Assembly: GCF_000620105.1 (NCBI RefSeq)
Contig: NZ_JHVK01000005.1
Span: 235,420 to 299,419 of the forward strand
Source: Microvirgula aerodenitrificans DSM 15089
GTDB taxonomy: Bacteria > Pseudomonadota > Gammaproteobacteria > Burkholderiales > Aquaspirillaceae
Length of the DNA: 64,000 bases
Direction of reading: 5' to 3'
Shown in pieces: positions 53,499 through 63,129 of the stretch. The notes beneath the pieces are model-generated. The model had not been told where the DNA came from, did no database searches, and worked only from the letters and a program-made list of their open reading frames with translations. The position numbers and the translations under genes are program-made. Each line of letters starts with the position of its first letter. Positions within the stretch are counted from its first letter, which is position 1.

Positions 53499-56400
53499 AT
53501 GACTACACCCCGTTTCGTTCACCTTCGCCTGCACACCGAATTTTCCGTCACCGACGGCATCACCCGCGTCGATGACGCGGTGAAGCGCGCCGTTGGCGAA
53601 CGCATGCCCGCGCTGGGCATCTCCGACCTGATGAACCTGTTCGGCATGGTCAAGCATTACAAGGCCTGCCTGAAGCAGGGCGTGAAGCCGATTATCGGCG
53701 TCGACGCCTGGCTCGAAAACGAGACCGACCGCGACCAGCCGTTCCGCCTGCTGCTGATCGCGATGAACCGCACCGGCTATCATCGCCTGTGCGAGCTGAT
53801 GACCGATGCCTACCGCACCAACCAGTATCGCGGCCGTGCCGAACTGAAGCGCGAGTGGCTGGATGCGGCATCGTGCGAACACCTGATCCTGGTATCCGGC
53901 GCCCAGTTCGGCGACGTCGGCCAGGCCCTGCTGGCCGGCAATCTGGAACAGGCGCGGCAACGCGCCACCGAGTGGCAGACACGTTTCCCCGGCCGCTGCT
54001 ATCTGGAGATCCAGCGCATCGGCAAGCCGGAGGTCGAAACCTGCGTCGACCGCACGCTGTGGCTGGCCGGCGAAACCGGACTGCCGGTGGTCGCCACCCA
54101 CCCGATCCAGTTCCTCGACCAGGACGACTTCAAGGCGCACGAAGCCCGGGTCTGCATTGCCGAGGGCGAAATGCTCGGCAACCCGAAGCGCCCGCGCCGC
54201 TATACCGACCAGCAGTACTTCAAGTCTGCCGACGACATGGCGGCGCTGTTTGCCGACGTGCCGGAAGCACTGGAAAACAGCGTCGAGATCGCCCGTCGCT
54301 GCAATATCGAGATCGAACTCGGCAAGAACTACCTGCCGCTGTTCCCGACCCCGGCCGGCATGACGCTGGACGACTACCTGGTCCACCGCGCCGAAGAAGG
54401 TCTGGTCGAGCGCATGCAGGCACTGTACCCGGATGAAGCGCTGCGCGAGCAGAACATGCCGCGCTACCGCGACCGGCTGAAATTCGAGCTCGACACCATC
54501 ATCCAGATGGGCTTCCCGGGCTACTTCCTGATCGTGGCCGACTTTATCAACTGGGCCAAGGGCAACGGCTGCCCGGTCGGTCCGGGCCGGGGTTCCGGCG
54601 CCGGCTCGCTGGTTGCCTTCAGCATCGGCATTACCGACATCGACCCGCTGGCCTACGCCCTGCTGTTCGAGCGCTTCCTGAACCCGGAACGGGTGTCGAT
54701 GCCTGACTTCGACATCGACTTCTGCCAGGACAATCGCTGGCGCGTGATCGAGTATGTGCGCGAGAAATACGGCGCCGACGCCGTCAGCCAGATTGCCACC
54801 TTCGGCACCATGGCCGCCAAGGCCGTGGTGCGCGACGTCGGTCGCGTGCTCGATCTGCCGTACTCGTTCTGCGACGGGCTGTCGAAGCTGATCCCGGCCG
54901 CGCCGGGCAAGCAGTACTCGCTCGACGACGCGGTCGAGATGGAGCCGACGCTGAAGGAACGCATTGCCAACGAGGAAGAAGTCGCCGAGCTGTGGACGCT
55001 GGCGAAGAAACTCGAAGGCGTGACCCGCAATATCGGCATGCATGCCGGCGGCGTGCTGATCGCCCCGGGGCAGATCGTCGACTTCTGCCCGATGTACCAG
55101 GCGTCCGGCGATGACGCGTCGCCGGTGTCGATGCTCGACAAGGGCGATGTCGAGGAAGTCGGTCTGGTCAAGTTCGACTTTCTCGGCCTGCGCAACCTGA
55201 CCATCATCGAGCTGGCAGTCGAATACATCCACAAGCTCGATCCGAAGTTCGACATCGACCTCAACCACATGGGCTTCGACGACGTCGCCGCCTATCGCAT
55301 CCTGCAGCAGGCCAACACCACCGCCGTGTTCCAGCTCGAATCGGACGGGATGAAGAAGCTGCTGGAAAAGCTCAAGCCCGACCGCTTCGAAGACATCATC
55401 GCCGTGCTGGCACTGTATCGTCCGGGCCCGCTCGGCTCGGGCATGGTCGACGACTTCATCCTGCGCAAGGCCGGCAAGCAGGCCGTCGACTACTTCCACC
55501 CCGACCTGACCGCGTGTCTCGATCCGACCTATGGCGTGATCGTGTACCAGGAACAGGTGATGCAGATCTCGCAGATCATCGGCGGCTACACGCTCGGCGG
55601 CGCCGACATGCTGCGGCGGGCGATGGGCAAGAAAAAAGCCGAGGAGATGGACAAGCACCGCGGGCTGTTCGTCGCCGGCGCGCTGAAGAACGGCTACAAG
55701 CAGGAACTGGCCGAGTACCTGTTCGACCTGATGGCGAAATTCGCCGAGTACGGCTTCAACAAGTCGCACACCGCCGCCTACGCCGTGGTCAGCTACCAGA
55801 CCGCATGGCTGAAGGCGCACTACCCGTCGGCATTCATGGCCGCAACCATGTCGTCGGAACTGGACAATACCGACCAGTTGCGGGTGTTCTACGACGACTC
55901 GCTGAAAAACGGGCTGGTGTTCCTGCCGCCGGACGTCAACGAGGGCTTCTACCGCTTCGTGCCGACTGACGGCAAGCACATCCGCTATGCGCTCGGTGCG
56001 GTCAAGGGCACCGGCGAAGCCGCGGTCGAGCATATCGTCGAGGTCCGCCGCGAAGGCCGCTTTACCGACCTGTTCGACTTCTGCCGCCGCACTGACAAGC
56101 GTCTGGTCAACCGCCGCACCATCGAGGCGCTGATCCGTGCCGGCGCCTTCGACGCCATCGACGACAACCGTGCCAAACTGCTGGCCAACGTCGAACTGGC
56201 GATGTCGGTCGCCGAGCAGGAGGCCGAGAACATCAACCAGGGCGGCCTGTTCGACATGTTCGAGGCCGAGGACGTGCCGACGGTGGACATGGTCGACGTC
56301 AAGCCGTGGGACGAGGCCACCCGGCTGACCGAGGAAAAGACCGCCATCGGCTTCTTCCTGTCCGGTCATCCGTTCCATGCCTACGAATCAACCGTGCGCC

Positions 56401-56936
56401 GCTTTATCCGCACGCCGCTGAACCGGCTGTCGCCGAAGAAGGAACCGCAGTGGCTGGCCGGCACCATTACCGGCATCCGCACCAAGATCGGCAACCGCGG
56501 CAAGATGGCTTTCATCCAGCTCGACGACGGCTCGGCCAAGGTCGAAGTGTCGATCTTCAGCGAGGCGTTCGACGAGGCCCGCCACAAGCTGAAGGAAGAC
56601 GTGGTGCTGGTGGTGTCCGGCAAGGTCAGCCATGACGACTTTACCGGCGGCATGCGCATCGTCGCCGACACCGTGTTCGATCTGGCCGAGGCCAAAAGCC
56701 AGTTCGCCAAGGCGCTGACCGTCGACATGCCGTCGTCGCGCGCCGACCTGAACCGGCTGCGCACGCTGATCTCGCCGCACGTCGGCGGCGGCTGCCCGCT
56801 GCGCATCGACTACCGCAACGCCGACGCGCGCTGCCTGCTCCAGCTTGGCGACGACTGGCGGGTCAAGCTCGACGACGGCATGCTGGCGGCGCTGCGCGAA
56901 TGGCTCGGCGAGCAGGCGGTGAAGGTGGTGTTCTGA
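53499..56936 (+). CDS. dnaE: DNA polymerase III alpha subunit
   Basis: 1145 residues, the replicative polymerase. N-terminal PHP domain (FVHLRLHTEFSVTDGI...), the polymerase core with the catalytic aspartates in RVSMPDFDIDFCQD (~405), the tandem HhH region, an OB-fold (WLAGTITGIRTKIGNRGKMAFIQLDDGSAKVEV, ~985) and a C-terminal tau-binding tail. Length is normal for DnaE1. It is followed by a strong hairpin. Confidence 0.98.
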   Translation: MTTPRFVHLRLHTEFSVTDGITRVDDAVKRAVGERMPALGISDLMNLFGMVKHYKACLKQGVKPIIGVDAWLENETDRDQPFRLLLIAMNRTGYHRLCELMTDAYRTNQYRGRAELKREWLDAASCEHLILVSGAQFGDVGQALLAGNLEQARQRATEWQTRFPGRCYLEIQRIGKPEVETCVDRTLWLAGETGLPVVATHPIQFLDQDDFKAHEARVCIAEGEMLGNPKRPRRYTDQQYFKSADDMAALFADVPEALENSVEIARRCNIEIELGKNYLPLFPTPAGMTLDDYLVHRAEEGLVERMQALYPDEALREQNMPRYRDRLKFELDTIIQMGFPGYFLIVADFINWAKGNGCPVGPGRGSGAGSLVAFSIGITDIDPLAYALLFERFLNPERVSMPDFDIDFCQDNRWRVIEYVREKYGADAVSQIATFGTMAAKAVVRDVGRVLDLPYSFCDGLSKLIPAAPGKQYSLDDAVEMEPTLKERIANEEEVAELWTLAKKLEGVTRNIGMHAGGVLIAPGQIVDFCPMYQASGDDASPVSMLDKGDVEEVGLVKFDFLGLRNLTIIELAVEYIHKLDPKFDIDLNHMGFDDVAAYRILQQANTTAVFQLESDGMKKLLEKLKPDRFEDIIAVLALYRPGPLGSGMVDDFILRKAGKQAVDYFHPDLTACLDPTYGVIVYQEQVMQISQIIGGYTLGGADMLRRAMGKKKAEEMDKHRGLFVAGALKNGYKQELAEYLFDLMAKFAEYGFNKSHTAAYAVVSYQTAWLKAHYPSAFMAATMSSELDNTDQLRVFYDDSLKNGLVFLPPDVNEGFYRFVPTDGKHIRYALGAVKGTGEAAVEHIVEVRREGRFTDLFDFCRRTDKRLVNRRTIEALIRAGAFDAIDDNRAKLLANVELAMSVAEQEAENINQGGLFDMFEAEDVPTVDMVDVKPWDEATRLTEEKTAIGFFLSGHPFHAYESTVRRFIRTPLNRLSPKKEPQWLAGTITGIRTKIGNRGKMAFIQLDDGSAKVEVSIFSEAFDEARHKLKEDVVLVVSGKVSHDDFTGGMRIVADTVFDLAEAKSQFAKALTVDMPSSRADLNRLRTLISPHVGGGCPLRIDYRNADARCLLQLGDDWRVKLDDGMLAALREWLGEQAVKVVF

Positions 56937-56970
56937 TTCCGGGAAGGGAAAGTCCCTCGCCCCGGTAAAG

Positions 56971-57006
56971 AAAAAATGGCTGCGCCCTGTCAGGGTGCAG
57001 CCATTT
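56971..57006. terminator. Terminator between dnaE and panB
   Basis: A long stem with outer arms AAATGGCTGC/GCAGCCATTT (56974-56983/56997-57006) and an inner CCCTG/CAGGG pair. A-tract on the left gives a good U-tract for panB transcripts on the minus strand, and TTT serves dnaE. Confidence 0.8.
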
Positions 57007-57046
57007 GACCATCCGGACATGCCGGAGCAGCCCGGTGCGGCAAACA

Positions 57047-57943
57047 TCACCAGCCATGCAGCCCGTTATCGGGAAACGACCCGTCCTTGACCGCCCGGAC
57101 ATAGGCGGCGAACGCCGCCCGCACCTCGCCGGTCTCCAGCATGAAGTTGCGCACGAATTTCGCCATGCGCCCCAGATTGAGGCCCAGCATGTCATGCATG
57201 ACCAGTACCTGGCCGGCAGTGCCGTTTCCGGCGCCAATGCCGATGGTGGCGCAGGCAGTCATGTCACCGGTAACGGTCGCGGCCAGCCGGGCGGGCACCA
57301 TTTCCAGCACCATCATCGTGGCGCCGGCCTGATCCAGCGCCACGGCATCCGCCCGCAGACGCTGCGCTGCCACGTCGTCGCGGCCCTGCACCCGGTAGCC
57401 GCCCAGCGCCGAGACCGTTTGCGGCGTCAGCCCCAGATGCCCGCAGACGGGGATGCCCCGCTCGACCAGAAAAGCCACGATATCGGTGGTCCAGCCGCCG
57501 CCCTCCAGCTTGACCATCTGTGCGCCGGCCTGCATCAGCTGCACGGCGGAACGGATCGCCTGATCGCGCGAGACCTGATAAGCGCCGAAAGGCAGATCGG
57601 TCACGATCAGCGCTCCGCCGCCCGCCCGGGCCAGCCCTTGCGCAACACAGCGGGTGTGATACTGCATGCTCTCCAGCGACACGCCGACGGTACTGGTCTG
57701 CCCCTGGCACACCATGCCCAGCGAATCGCCAACCATGATGCAGTCGACGCCGGCCGCATCGGCCACGGCGGCGAAAGTGGCATCATAGGCGGTCAATATG
57801 GCGATTTTCTCGCCGCCGGCCCGCATCCCGGCAATCTGCCGGGTGGTGACCTGTCCGCGCGGGCGCGTCGACAGACCTGGCGCCTGGTCACTGGGCAGCG
57901 GTACTTCACCGCCAAGGCTGGCGGGAATCCGGTCTTTGCTCAT
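57047..57943 (-). CDS. panB: 3-methyl-2-oxobutanoate hydroxymethyltransferase
   Basis: 298 residues, first step of pantothenate synthesis (ketoisovalerate to ketopantoate with methylene-THF). Mg-binding [10 protein letters not shown] (~71-80), VKLEGG (~139) and [21 protein letters not shown] (~225) are standard. The N-terminus has ~25 extra residues ([10 protein letters not shown]...) before the family core. Start chosen at 57943; it lies 10 bp after the lysE stop, so lysE and panB may be co-transcribed. panC is not in the window. Confidence 0.96.
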   Translation of the reverse strand: MSKDRIPASLGGEVPLPSDQAPGLSTRPRGQVTTRQIAGMRAGGEKIAILTAYDATFAAVADAAGVDCIMVGDSLGMVCQGQTSTVGVSLESMQYHTRCVAQGLARAGGGALIVTDLPFGAYQVSRDQAIRSAVQLMQAGAQMVKLEGGGWTTDIVAFLVERGIPVCGHLGLTPQTVSALGGYRVQGRDDVAAQRLRADAVALDQAGATMMVLEMVPARLAATVTGDMTACATIGIGAGNGTAGQVLVMHDMLGLNLGRMAKFVRNFMLETGEVRAAFAAYVRAVKDGSFPDNGLHGW

Positions 57944-57953
57944 GGGACCCACC

Positions 57954-58571
57954 TCAGTGAATGGCCTGTTCGGTGAACAGCAGCAAGGCGATAACGACCA
58001 TTGCCGCACCGGAAAACCGGCTCACGACCCGCGCGGCCTGCGGGCGGGTCTGCAGCACGGCCTGGGCACTGAAACCGACCAGCAGATAGACCACGGCGCA
58101 GCTGAGCAGATGCACCATCCCGAGCGCCATGATCTGTGCAGGTATCGACCAGGCCGCGGCCGGATCGGTGAACTGCGGCAGCAGTGCCAGGAACAGCAGG
58201 AACACTTTGGGGTTCAGCCCGCTGACACAGGTGCCCTTCAGCGTCCAGCGCGCCCATGAGCGGGACCCGGCGGTCTCGCCGGCACGCGGCTGCGGCGGAT
58301 GACGCAGCATGCCGATCCCCAGCCACAGCAGATAGGTGGAACCGGCCACGGTCAGCACGGTCAGCACCGCCGGATTGCTGGCCACCAGCGCCCCGACGCC
58401 AGCCGCCACCACCAGTGTCGCGATCAGATGACCAAGCAGCAGCCCGGCCACGGCAGGCACCACCACCCGGCCCAGCATGCCGGCGGAAATCGCATAGGCC
58501 CAGTCCACCCCCGGCGTGATGATGAACAGGATCGACACCACCCAGAATGCCGCAAAGATACTGGGCGTCAT
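57954..58571 (-). CDS. LysE/RhtB-family amino-acid exporter
   Basis: 205 residues from 58571 with AGGAG eight bases upstream. Six TM helices; the conserved [20 protein letters not shown] segment near the start and the [16 protein letters not shown] segment at ~125-140 are diagnostic. It exports an amino acid or analogue. The divergent Lrp-type gene and the dyad between them suggest amino-acid induction. Confidence 0.92.
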   Translation of the reverse strand: MTPSIFAAFWVVSILFIITPGVDWAYAISAGMLGRVVVPAVAGLLLGHLIATLVVAAGVGALVASNPAVLTVLTVAGSTYLLWLGIGMLRHPPQPRAGETAGSRSWARWTLKGTCVSGLNPKVFLLFLALLPQFTDPAAAWSIPAQIMALGMVHLLSCAVVYLLVGFSAQAVLQTRPQAARVVSRFSGAAMVVIALLLFTEQAIH

Positions 58572-58682
58572 GATTGCCGCTCCTGACCCGACCAGCAGAT
58601 ACAGCACAGCGCACCAGCGCGGCCCGCCTGTCCCCGGCATCGACACCGAGATTTTTCCATTTCATTCCGCTCCAGAAGTAAA

Positions 58683-58713
58683 TATTTCCAAATTCATGTT
58701 GCTGTTGGAAATA
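58683..58713. promoter_or_regulatory. Dyad between lysE and lrp-type gene
   Basis: A perfect 9-bp inverted repeat, TATTTCCAA (58683-58691) and TTGGAAATA (58705-58713), separated by 13 bases. It lies in the divergent promoter region, the usual site for an Lrp-family regulator. Confidence 0.65.
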
Positions 58714-58785
58714 ATATTCTCCGGAAGCTAGAATGTGCTTTCAATTCCTTGTGCCGGCATTACCGTTTTTGGGAAAATTTTCTAC

Positions 58786-59238
58786 ATGGACAAGATTGAT
58801 TGCAGGATTCTTGCCGAGCTCCAGGCCGACGGGCGCCTTTCCGTCACCGAGCTGGCAGAGCGGGTCGGACTCAGCGTCTCCCCCTGCCACCGCCGGGTCC
58901 GGGCGCTGGAGCAGTCCGGCGCCATCCAGGGCTATCACGCCCGTCTCGACCCGGTGAACCTCGGGCTGAATTTCTCCGCCATCGTCTTCGTCACCCTGCG
59001 CGACGGCGATCACAACGCCGTCCAGGCCTTCGAGGCCTCGCTGGCGGACGTGCCGCAGGTGGTTCAGGCACAACGGCTGTTCGGCGATCCCGACTACCTG
59101 CTCCACGTCATCACCCGCGACCTGCCCGCCTTCCAGCAGCTGTACGATGAACGCCTGTCGACACTGCCCAGTGTCCAGCGGCTGATCTCCACGCTGGTGA
59201 TGAAGAATGTGGTGCAGGACCGGCAGTTGCCGCTGTGA
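58786..59238 (+). CDS. Lrp/AsnC-family transcriptional regulator
   Basis: 150 residues from the ATG at 58786. Winged HTH at ~1-60 (CRILAELQADGRLSVTELAERVGLSVSPCHRRVRALEQSGAI), then an AsnC/RAM ligand-binding domain (~65-150) with VVQAQRLFGDPDYLLHV. It is divergent from lysE, the classical regulator-exporter pairing; it probably activates the exporter when its amino acid accumulates. Confidence 0.93.
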   Translation: MDKIDCRILAELQADGRLSVTELAERVGLSVSPCHRRVRALEQSGAIQGYHARLDPVNLGLNFSAIVFVTLRDGDHNAVQAFEASLADVPQVVQAQRLFGDPDYLLHVITRDLPAFQQLYDERLSTLPSVQRLISTLVMKNVVQDRQLPL

Positions 59239-59301
59239 GCGGGCACGGCGCTCCGGCAGCGTCGAATAAAGGGCAAGGCCGATCACCGTCGGCCGATCGG
59301 G

Positions 59302-59976
59302 TTACGCCCGGACCAGCAGGTCCTCGTAAAAAGCCCCGTATTCACCGGCCGGGTCGGCAATCTGGATTTCAAGAATCCACAAGCCCGTATCCGGGCAGTC
59401 GGCGAAATCGCCCAGATTGCCGGCCTTGTAGATCGCATGCGGAAAGTCGGACACGCGGTGGCCCCTGATCTCGGGATTGAGCACCCAGCCCATCGCGCTG
59501 GCGCGTTCCTCCGCAAAGCGGTAGAGCGCCGGTCCGGCCAGATTGTCGTGCAGCCATTTTTCCCTGACCTCATCCCAGAGTTGCCGCGCCGCCGCCGCAC
59601 AGGCCAGCTTGCGCGGGTCCTGACCGACGACAAAGGTCGCGCCGGCATCCCCTTCATGCCCTTCCCACACCACGCCCAGGTCGATAAAGAAAATGTCGTC
59701 CTCCCCGAGCCGGTTGTCCGGGTCGATCTTCTCGCTGAAGATTTTCAGGGTGCTGCGGCCGAAGCGGACCAGGATGCCGTGCCAGATGCGGTCCATGCCC
59801 ATGTCTTCGAGCACGGTCCTGGCCAGTTCCTTCGCCTGCAGCTCGGTCATGCCGGGCCGGACCCGTCCGGCAATCCGGTGCACGGCTTCCATGGTCCTGT
59901 CACGGGCAAGCTTCATCTTGTCCAGCGAGAACGAAGCACCGACGGCTTCTTTTGCGGCAAGGGCGATCTCTGACAT
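59302..59976 (-). CDS. M24-family (Xaa-Pro-like) metallopeptidase
   Basis: 224 residues from the ATG at 59976. Pita-bread fold signals: RVRPGMTELQAKELARTV, IFFIDLGVVWEGHEGDAGATF with the metal-binding aspartates, and a C-terminal metal ligand Glu in WILEIQIADP. It is much smaller than aminopeptidase P and lacks its N-domain; similar short M24 proteins are of unclear specificity. Hydrolysis of a small C-N bond is the safe description. Confidence 0.8.
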   Translation of the reverse strand: MSEIALAAKEAVGASFSLDKMKLARDRTMEAVHRIAGRVRPGMTELQAKELARTVLEDMGMDRIWHGILVRFGRSTLKIFSEKIDPDNRLGEDDIFFIDLGVVWEGHEGDAGATFVVGQDPRKLACAAAARQLWDEVREKWLHDNLAGPALYRFAEERASAMGWVLNPEIRGHRVSDFPHAIYKAGNLGDFADCPDTGLWILEIQIADPAGEYGAFYEDLLVRA

Positions 59977-60088
59977 GCAATGCTCCATCCGGATGGGTAG
60001 CCGATGATCTTATTCCAGAAGAATCAGCCGGCCCAGCGCGGTGCGGGCATCAGGCAGGGAGCGCCGAAAGCCGGCCGCCGTAAAACGG

Positions 60089-60124
60089 AAAAAGGAAGCC
60101 GAAATGAATTTCAGCTTCCTTTTT
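60089..60124. terminator. Terminator after the triple RidA gene
   Basis: An 11-bp perfect stem, AAAAAGGAAGC with GCTTCCTTTTT (60089-60099 and 60114-60124), 14-base loop. U-tracts on both strands: it ends the minus-strand RidA transcript 83 bp past its stop and isolates it from the M24 gene. Confidence 0.85.
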
Positions 60125-60206
60125 CACGGTCGGGACAGGCGATTACGCCTTCCCGCAGGCATCAACAGGCAACGATGGCCGTTGCCTGTTCAACAGCTTG
60201 TGCCTG

Positions 60207-61478
60207 TTATGCCTTGCGCGGGGTGCCTTCAGCATGCGCGACAACGGCTTCGATCTGGACCAGGGCATTGTTCGGCAGAACGGAAACGCCAACGGTCCGG
60301 CGGGCCGGCACGCCGCCCGGGAAGTATGCCGTGTAGGCTTCGTCCACAGCGCTCATGTCGTCGATGTTCTTGACGAAGACGTTGACCTTGACCACATCAG
60401 CCATGACGTGGTTGATGCTTTCCACGATAGCCTTGATGTTTTTCAGGCACTGGGCAGCCTGTTCCTTCACACCACCGGCAACCAGAGCACCCGTTTTCGG
60501 GTCCAGCGGCAGCTGGGCCGAAATGTGGTTGTAATGGGAGAAAGCAACGGTTTGCGTCGAAAGGGCGCTCTGCGGTGCATTTTCGGTGTTGTTCGCCTTG
60601 ATGACGATCCCGTGACGGTCTTCAACCAGTTGCGGCGGCGTACCGTCACCGTGCGACACGACGGCTTCGATTTGCACCAGCGCATCCAGCGGCAGGCCGG
60701 CGACGGCAACAGCAGTGCGTGCCGGCACATAGGCGACGGCGCGGGCAATGGCCGAATCCGGGAAGAACGTCGTATACACTTCGTTCACGGCGTCAAGATC
60801 CGAGAAGTTCTTGAGGAAGATGTTGATCTTGACGATATCGTCGAAAGGAACGTCGATGCTTTCCAGAATGGCCTTGATGTTCTTGAGGCACTGGGCAGCC
60901 TGTTCTTTCACGCCACCGGCGACCAGCTTGCCGGATTCCGGATCGATCGGCAGTTGGGCGGAAATGTTGTTGTAGTGGGAGAACGCGACGGTTTGCGTGG
61001 ACAGCGGGCTGGTCGGAGCGTTTTTCGTGTTGCGGGCGAGCTTGATCAGGTCGCCGGCTTGCGGTGCGCCCGGGATGGTGCCGACACCATTCGAAACCAG
61101 CGCTTCGACTTGCACCAGTGCATTCAGGGGCAATGCAGCAACGGCGACGGTCGTCAGTGCCGGCACATAGCCCGGGAAGAAGGTTGCGTAGACGGCATTG
61201 ACCGCGTCAATGTCGGCAATGTTTTTGACGAAAATGGAAATGCGAACAATATCGTCCATCGAATGGGCGACACTTTCGACCACTGCCTTGATGTTCTTGA
61301 AGCACTGTTCGGCTTGTTCTTTCACGCCACCGGCAACCAGCTTGCCCGTCTTCGGATCAACCGGCAATTGAGCCGAAAGGTTATTGTAATGAGAGAAAGC
61401 AACAGTTTGCGAATAAGGACCCATCGCCTTCGGCGCATTTTCCGTATTCCGTGCCAGGACTGCGTTATAGCCGCTCAT
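60207..61478 (-). CDS. Protein of three tandem RidA (YjgF/YER057c/UK114) domains
   Basis: 423 residues from the ATG at 61478 (AGGTGAG upstream), three RidA-like domains at ~1-131, ~142-275 and ~291-423, each with the recurrent VAFSHYN, SAQLP, LVAGGVKEQA and LVQ(I/V)EA segments. RidA enzymes hydrolyse reactive enamines/imines and are normally homotrimers of ~130-residue chains, so this looks like a fused trimer. Catalytic residues are split: domain 1 keeps the GPY tyrosine but has Leu where the key Arg should be (VPALTT), while domains 2 and 3 keep the Arg (VPART, VPARR) but have lost GPY. It may form one hybrid site or be a binding protein. Composition is less G+C-rich than neighbours. Confidence 0.93.
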   Translation of the reverse strand: MSGYNAVLARNTENAPKAMGPYSQTVAFSHYNNLSAQLPVDPKTGKLVAGGVKEQAEQCFKNIKAVVESVAHSMDDIVRISIFVKNIADIDAVNAVYATFFPGYVPALTTVAVAALPLNALVQVEALVSNGVGTIPGAPQAGDLIKLARNTKNAPTSPLSTQTVAFSHYNNISAQLPIDPESGKLVAGGVKEQAAQCLKNIKAILESIDVPFDDIVKINIFLKNFSDLDAVNEVYTTFFPDSAIARAVAYVPARTAVAVAGLPLDALVQIEAVVSHGDGTPPQLVEDRHGIVIKANNTENAPQSALSTQTVAFSHYNHISAQLPLDPKTGALVAGGVKEQAAQCLKNIKAIVESINHVMADVVKVNVFVKNIDDMSAVDEAYTAYFPGGVPARRTVGVSVLPNNALVQIEAVVAHAEGTPRKA

Positions 61479-62107
61479 AATAATACTCACCTTTTTTTGT
61501 TGGGTTTTAGTGGGTTGCGTGGCATGCACGTGTTCCACCCTCGTTAATGACAGTTGCTACGGGTCTATCCAGGCGACGGACCTTAGCCTGCAGTAAATTT
61601 GTGGAGGCAGGTTACGTCAAGGATCAGGCGCAAGTCAATATAGCGAATCGCCGTGTTTTTCTGCTTTTTGCACCGTTATGACGAGTATATATCAGGGGAA
61701 AAATGGAATCACCCCTGCGTGCCGGGCACGGTTTGCACGGGAACAAAAATTCCAAACGAGTAAACCGCACACCAAACCGCATATTCTCACTTCGCATGCC
61801 GGTATGAAGTGGCCCATTCCGCGTCGCAATATTGATCATGCGTTATTATTTTTGCTGTTTTAAACAAAAAACTAGATCTACAGCAAAGTTATTGCCGAAA
61901 AAGTAACGTAGGCAAAAACAGGACGTGCGAAATATCGACATTTTTTTGTCGTTCACGGACATGAGTTAATGACAACCGGCCAGAATGTTTAATCGGCGGC
62001 ATTGAATGCCAATGTCGCAAATGGAAAATACGGCGTCGCAAAAAATCCCGGCCAGTATCCCGAAAAACAAAAGGACCAGCGTCCCGCCAGTCCCTCCTCC
62101 CCGGCCG
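61479..62107. promoter_or_regulatory. AT-rich region upstream of the RidA-fusion gene
   Basis: About 630 bases without a convincing gene, markedly more A+T-rich than most of the window and with repeated A and T runs. It holds the RidA-fusion promoter (minus strand) and short dyads such as CGACA-N7-TGTCG-like and TGTTTTAAACA. The richness in AT suggests a strong or heavily regulated promoter. Confidence 0.55.
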
Positions 62108-62512
62108 CTACTTCGGCAGCACCACCGGCGTCCGCTTCAATGTGATCTGTTGCCCTTCACTGCCAATCACCAGCGTGCTGCGGTCCTTCAGCACGAATGG
62201 CGGGTTGGACTGGAAAAAGTCCATCACCGCGTTCTCGGCCGGCATCATCGCCGCCGTGCAGGCACGGCTGTCGGCCTTGATGGTGCCGAAGACCAGCCGG
62301 TTGTCCTGGGCCGAGACCGGTGCGCCGAAGCGGTTGCACTGGGTCGAGGCCAGCATTTGCCCATCAAGGATTTTCACGGTCAGGCCGTCGCTGGTCGCCC
62401 AGTTGCCGGCCGGCAGCGCAGCGCCCGGGGCAGCGGCGTTCTGGCCGGTCGCGCAGCCGGCGACCAGCGCCACGGCGAGTACGGCGGAAGAAAGGGAGAC
62501 GAGATGTTTCAT
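62108..62512 (-). CDS. META-domain lipoprotein (HslJ-like)
   Basis: 134 residues with a lipoprotein signal (lipobox LVAGC, Cys ~20), then a META/DUF306 domain: TVKILDGQMLASTQCNRFGAPV and a C-terminal beta strand pair (STLVIGSEGQQITLKRT). The paired Cys in TQCNRF and RACTAA are typical of META proteins. HslJ-like members are linked with motility or novobiocin resistance; the role here is unknown. Confidence 0.85.
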   Translation of the reverse strand: MKHLVSLSSAVLAVALVAGCATGQNAAAPGAALPAGNWATSDGLTVKILDGQMLASTQCNRFGAPVSAQDNRLVFGTIKADSRACTAAMMPAENAVMDFFQSNPPFVLKDRSTLVIGSEGQQITLKRTPVVLPK

Positions 62513-62680
62513 CGGCGGGACCTCCTGTCAGATGCTGCGTCACGATTGCGACGCCAGCTACCTTACTAGCACAGACTGACGGCAAGCACCGCGTCACAGC
62601 GCCATGCCGGCGGCCTGAGCCAGATCAAGCGAAAGCGACACGCGTGCCGAAAACCGCCCGGATTGCCCTAGTCTGGCGGC

Positions 62681-63124
62681 ATGAAGACCTCTGCCCTCCC
62701 GCTGCGCCTTGCCCTGCTCGCTGCCGCCGCGACAGCGCTGGCCTGGTTTGGCTGGCTGATGCTGCGCCAGCCGGCTGCGGCCGCCGTTGAAGACGTGCTG
62801 GTGTCCTGCGCCAGCCTGCGCCAGGGCTGTACCGTCGACGGCATGCGCATCGCCACCCTGTCGGCCCCCAGCGCCAACCAGCCGTTCGTGGTCGATATCG
62901 TTGCGCCGTCGCAACCGGTACTGCTGTTCGAAATGGCCGACATGGCCATGGGCGTCGCCCGCTTCACCCCGACCCGGCGCGCCGATGGCCACTGGCAGGC
63001 GCAGGTCGGTCTGCCGGTGTGCGTCAGCGGCTCCAGCGCCTGGCTGATGACGATCGAGGTCGGCGGCAAGCGCTATCAGCTGCCGTTTACCGCCGCAGCG
63101 CGGGGCGACGCGCCAGCGCCCTGA
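62681..63124 (+). CDS. Small membrane-anchored periplasmic protein next to nosR
   Basis: 147 residues: an N-terminal TM anchor (LRLALLAAAATALAWFGWLML), then a periplasmic beta-rich domain with Cys pair (VSCASLRQGCTV) and the run MADMAMGVARFTPTRRADGHWQAQVGLPVCVSGSSAW. The Met-rich MADMAMG and the overall shape recall FixH/SCO-neighbour proteins found with copper or haem respiratory enzymes, and the gene lies just before nosR, but no family is certain. The FNR-type box after it belongs to nosR. Confidence 0.6.
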   Translation: MKTSALPLRLALLAAAATALAWFGWLMLRQPAAAAVEDVLVSCASLRQGCTVDGMRIATLSAPSANQPFVVDIVAPSQPVLLFEMADMAMGVARFTPTRRADGHWQAQVGLPVCVSGSSAWLMTIEVGGKRYQLPFTAAARGDAPAP

Positions 63125-63129
63125 GGCCG

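Noticed and set aside
53238..56378. A 1046-residue open frame on the minus strand opposite dnaE
   Set aside because: The reading is a shadow of dnaE; it is rich in His/Arg/Gly and contains no domains, while dnaE is fully intact.
61479..62107. Small ORFs in the AT-rich region (for example 61624-61839 minus and 61678-61863 plus)
   Set aside because: They are short, overlap each other, lack ribosome-binding sites and look like chance frames in AT-rich promoter DNA.
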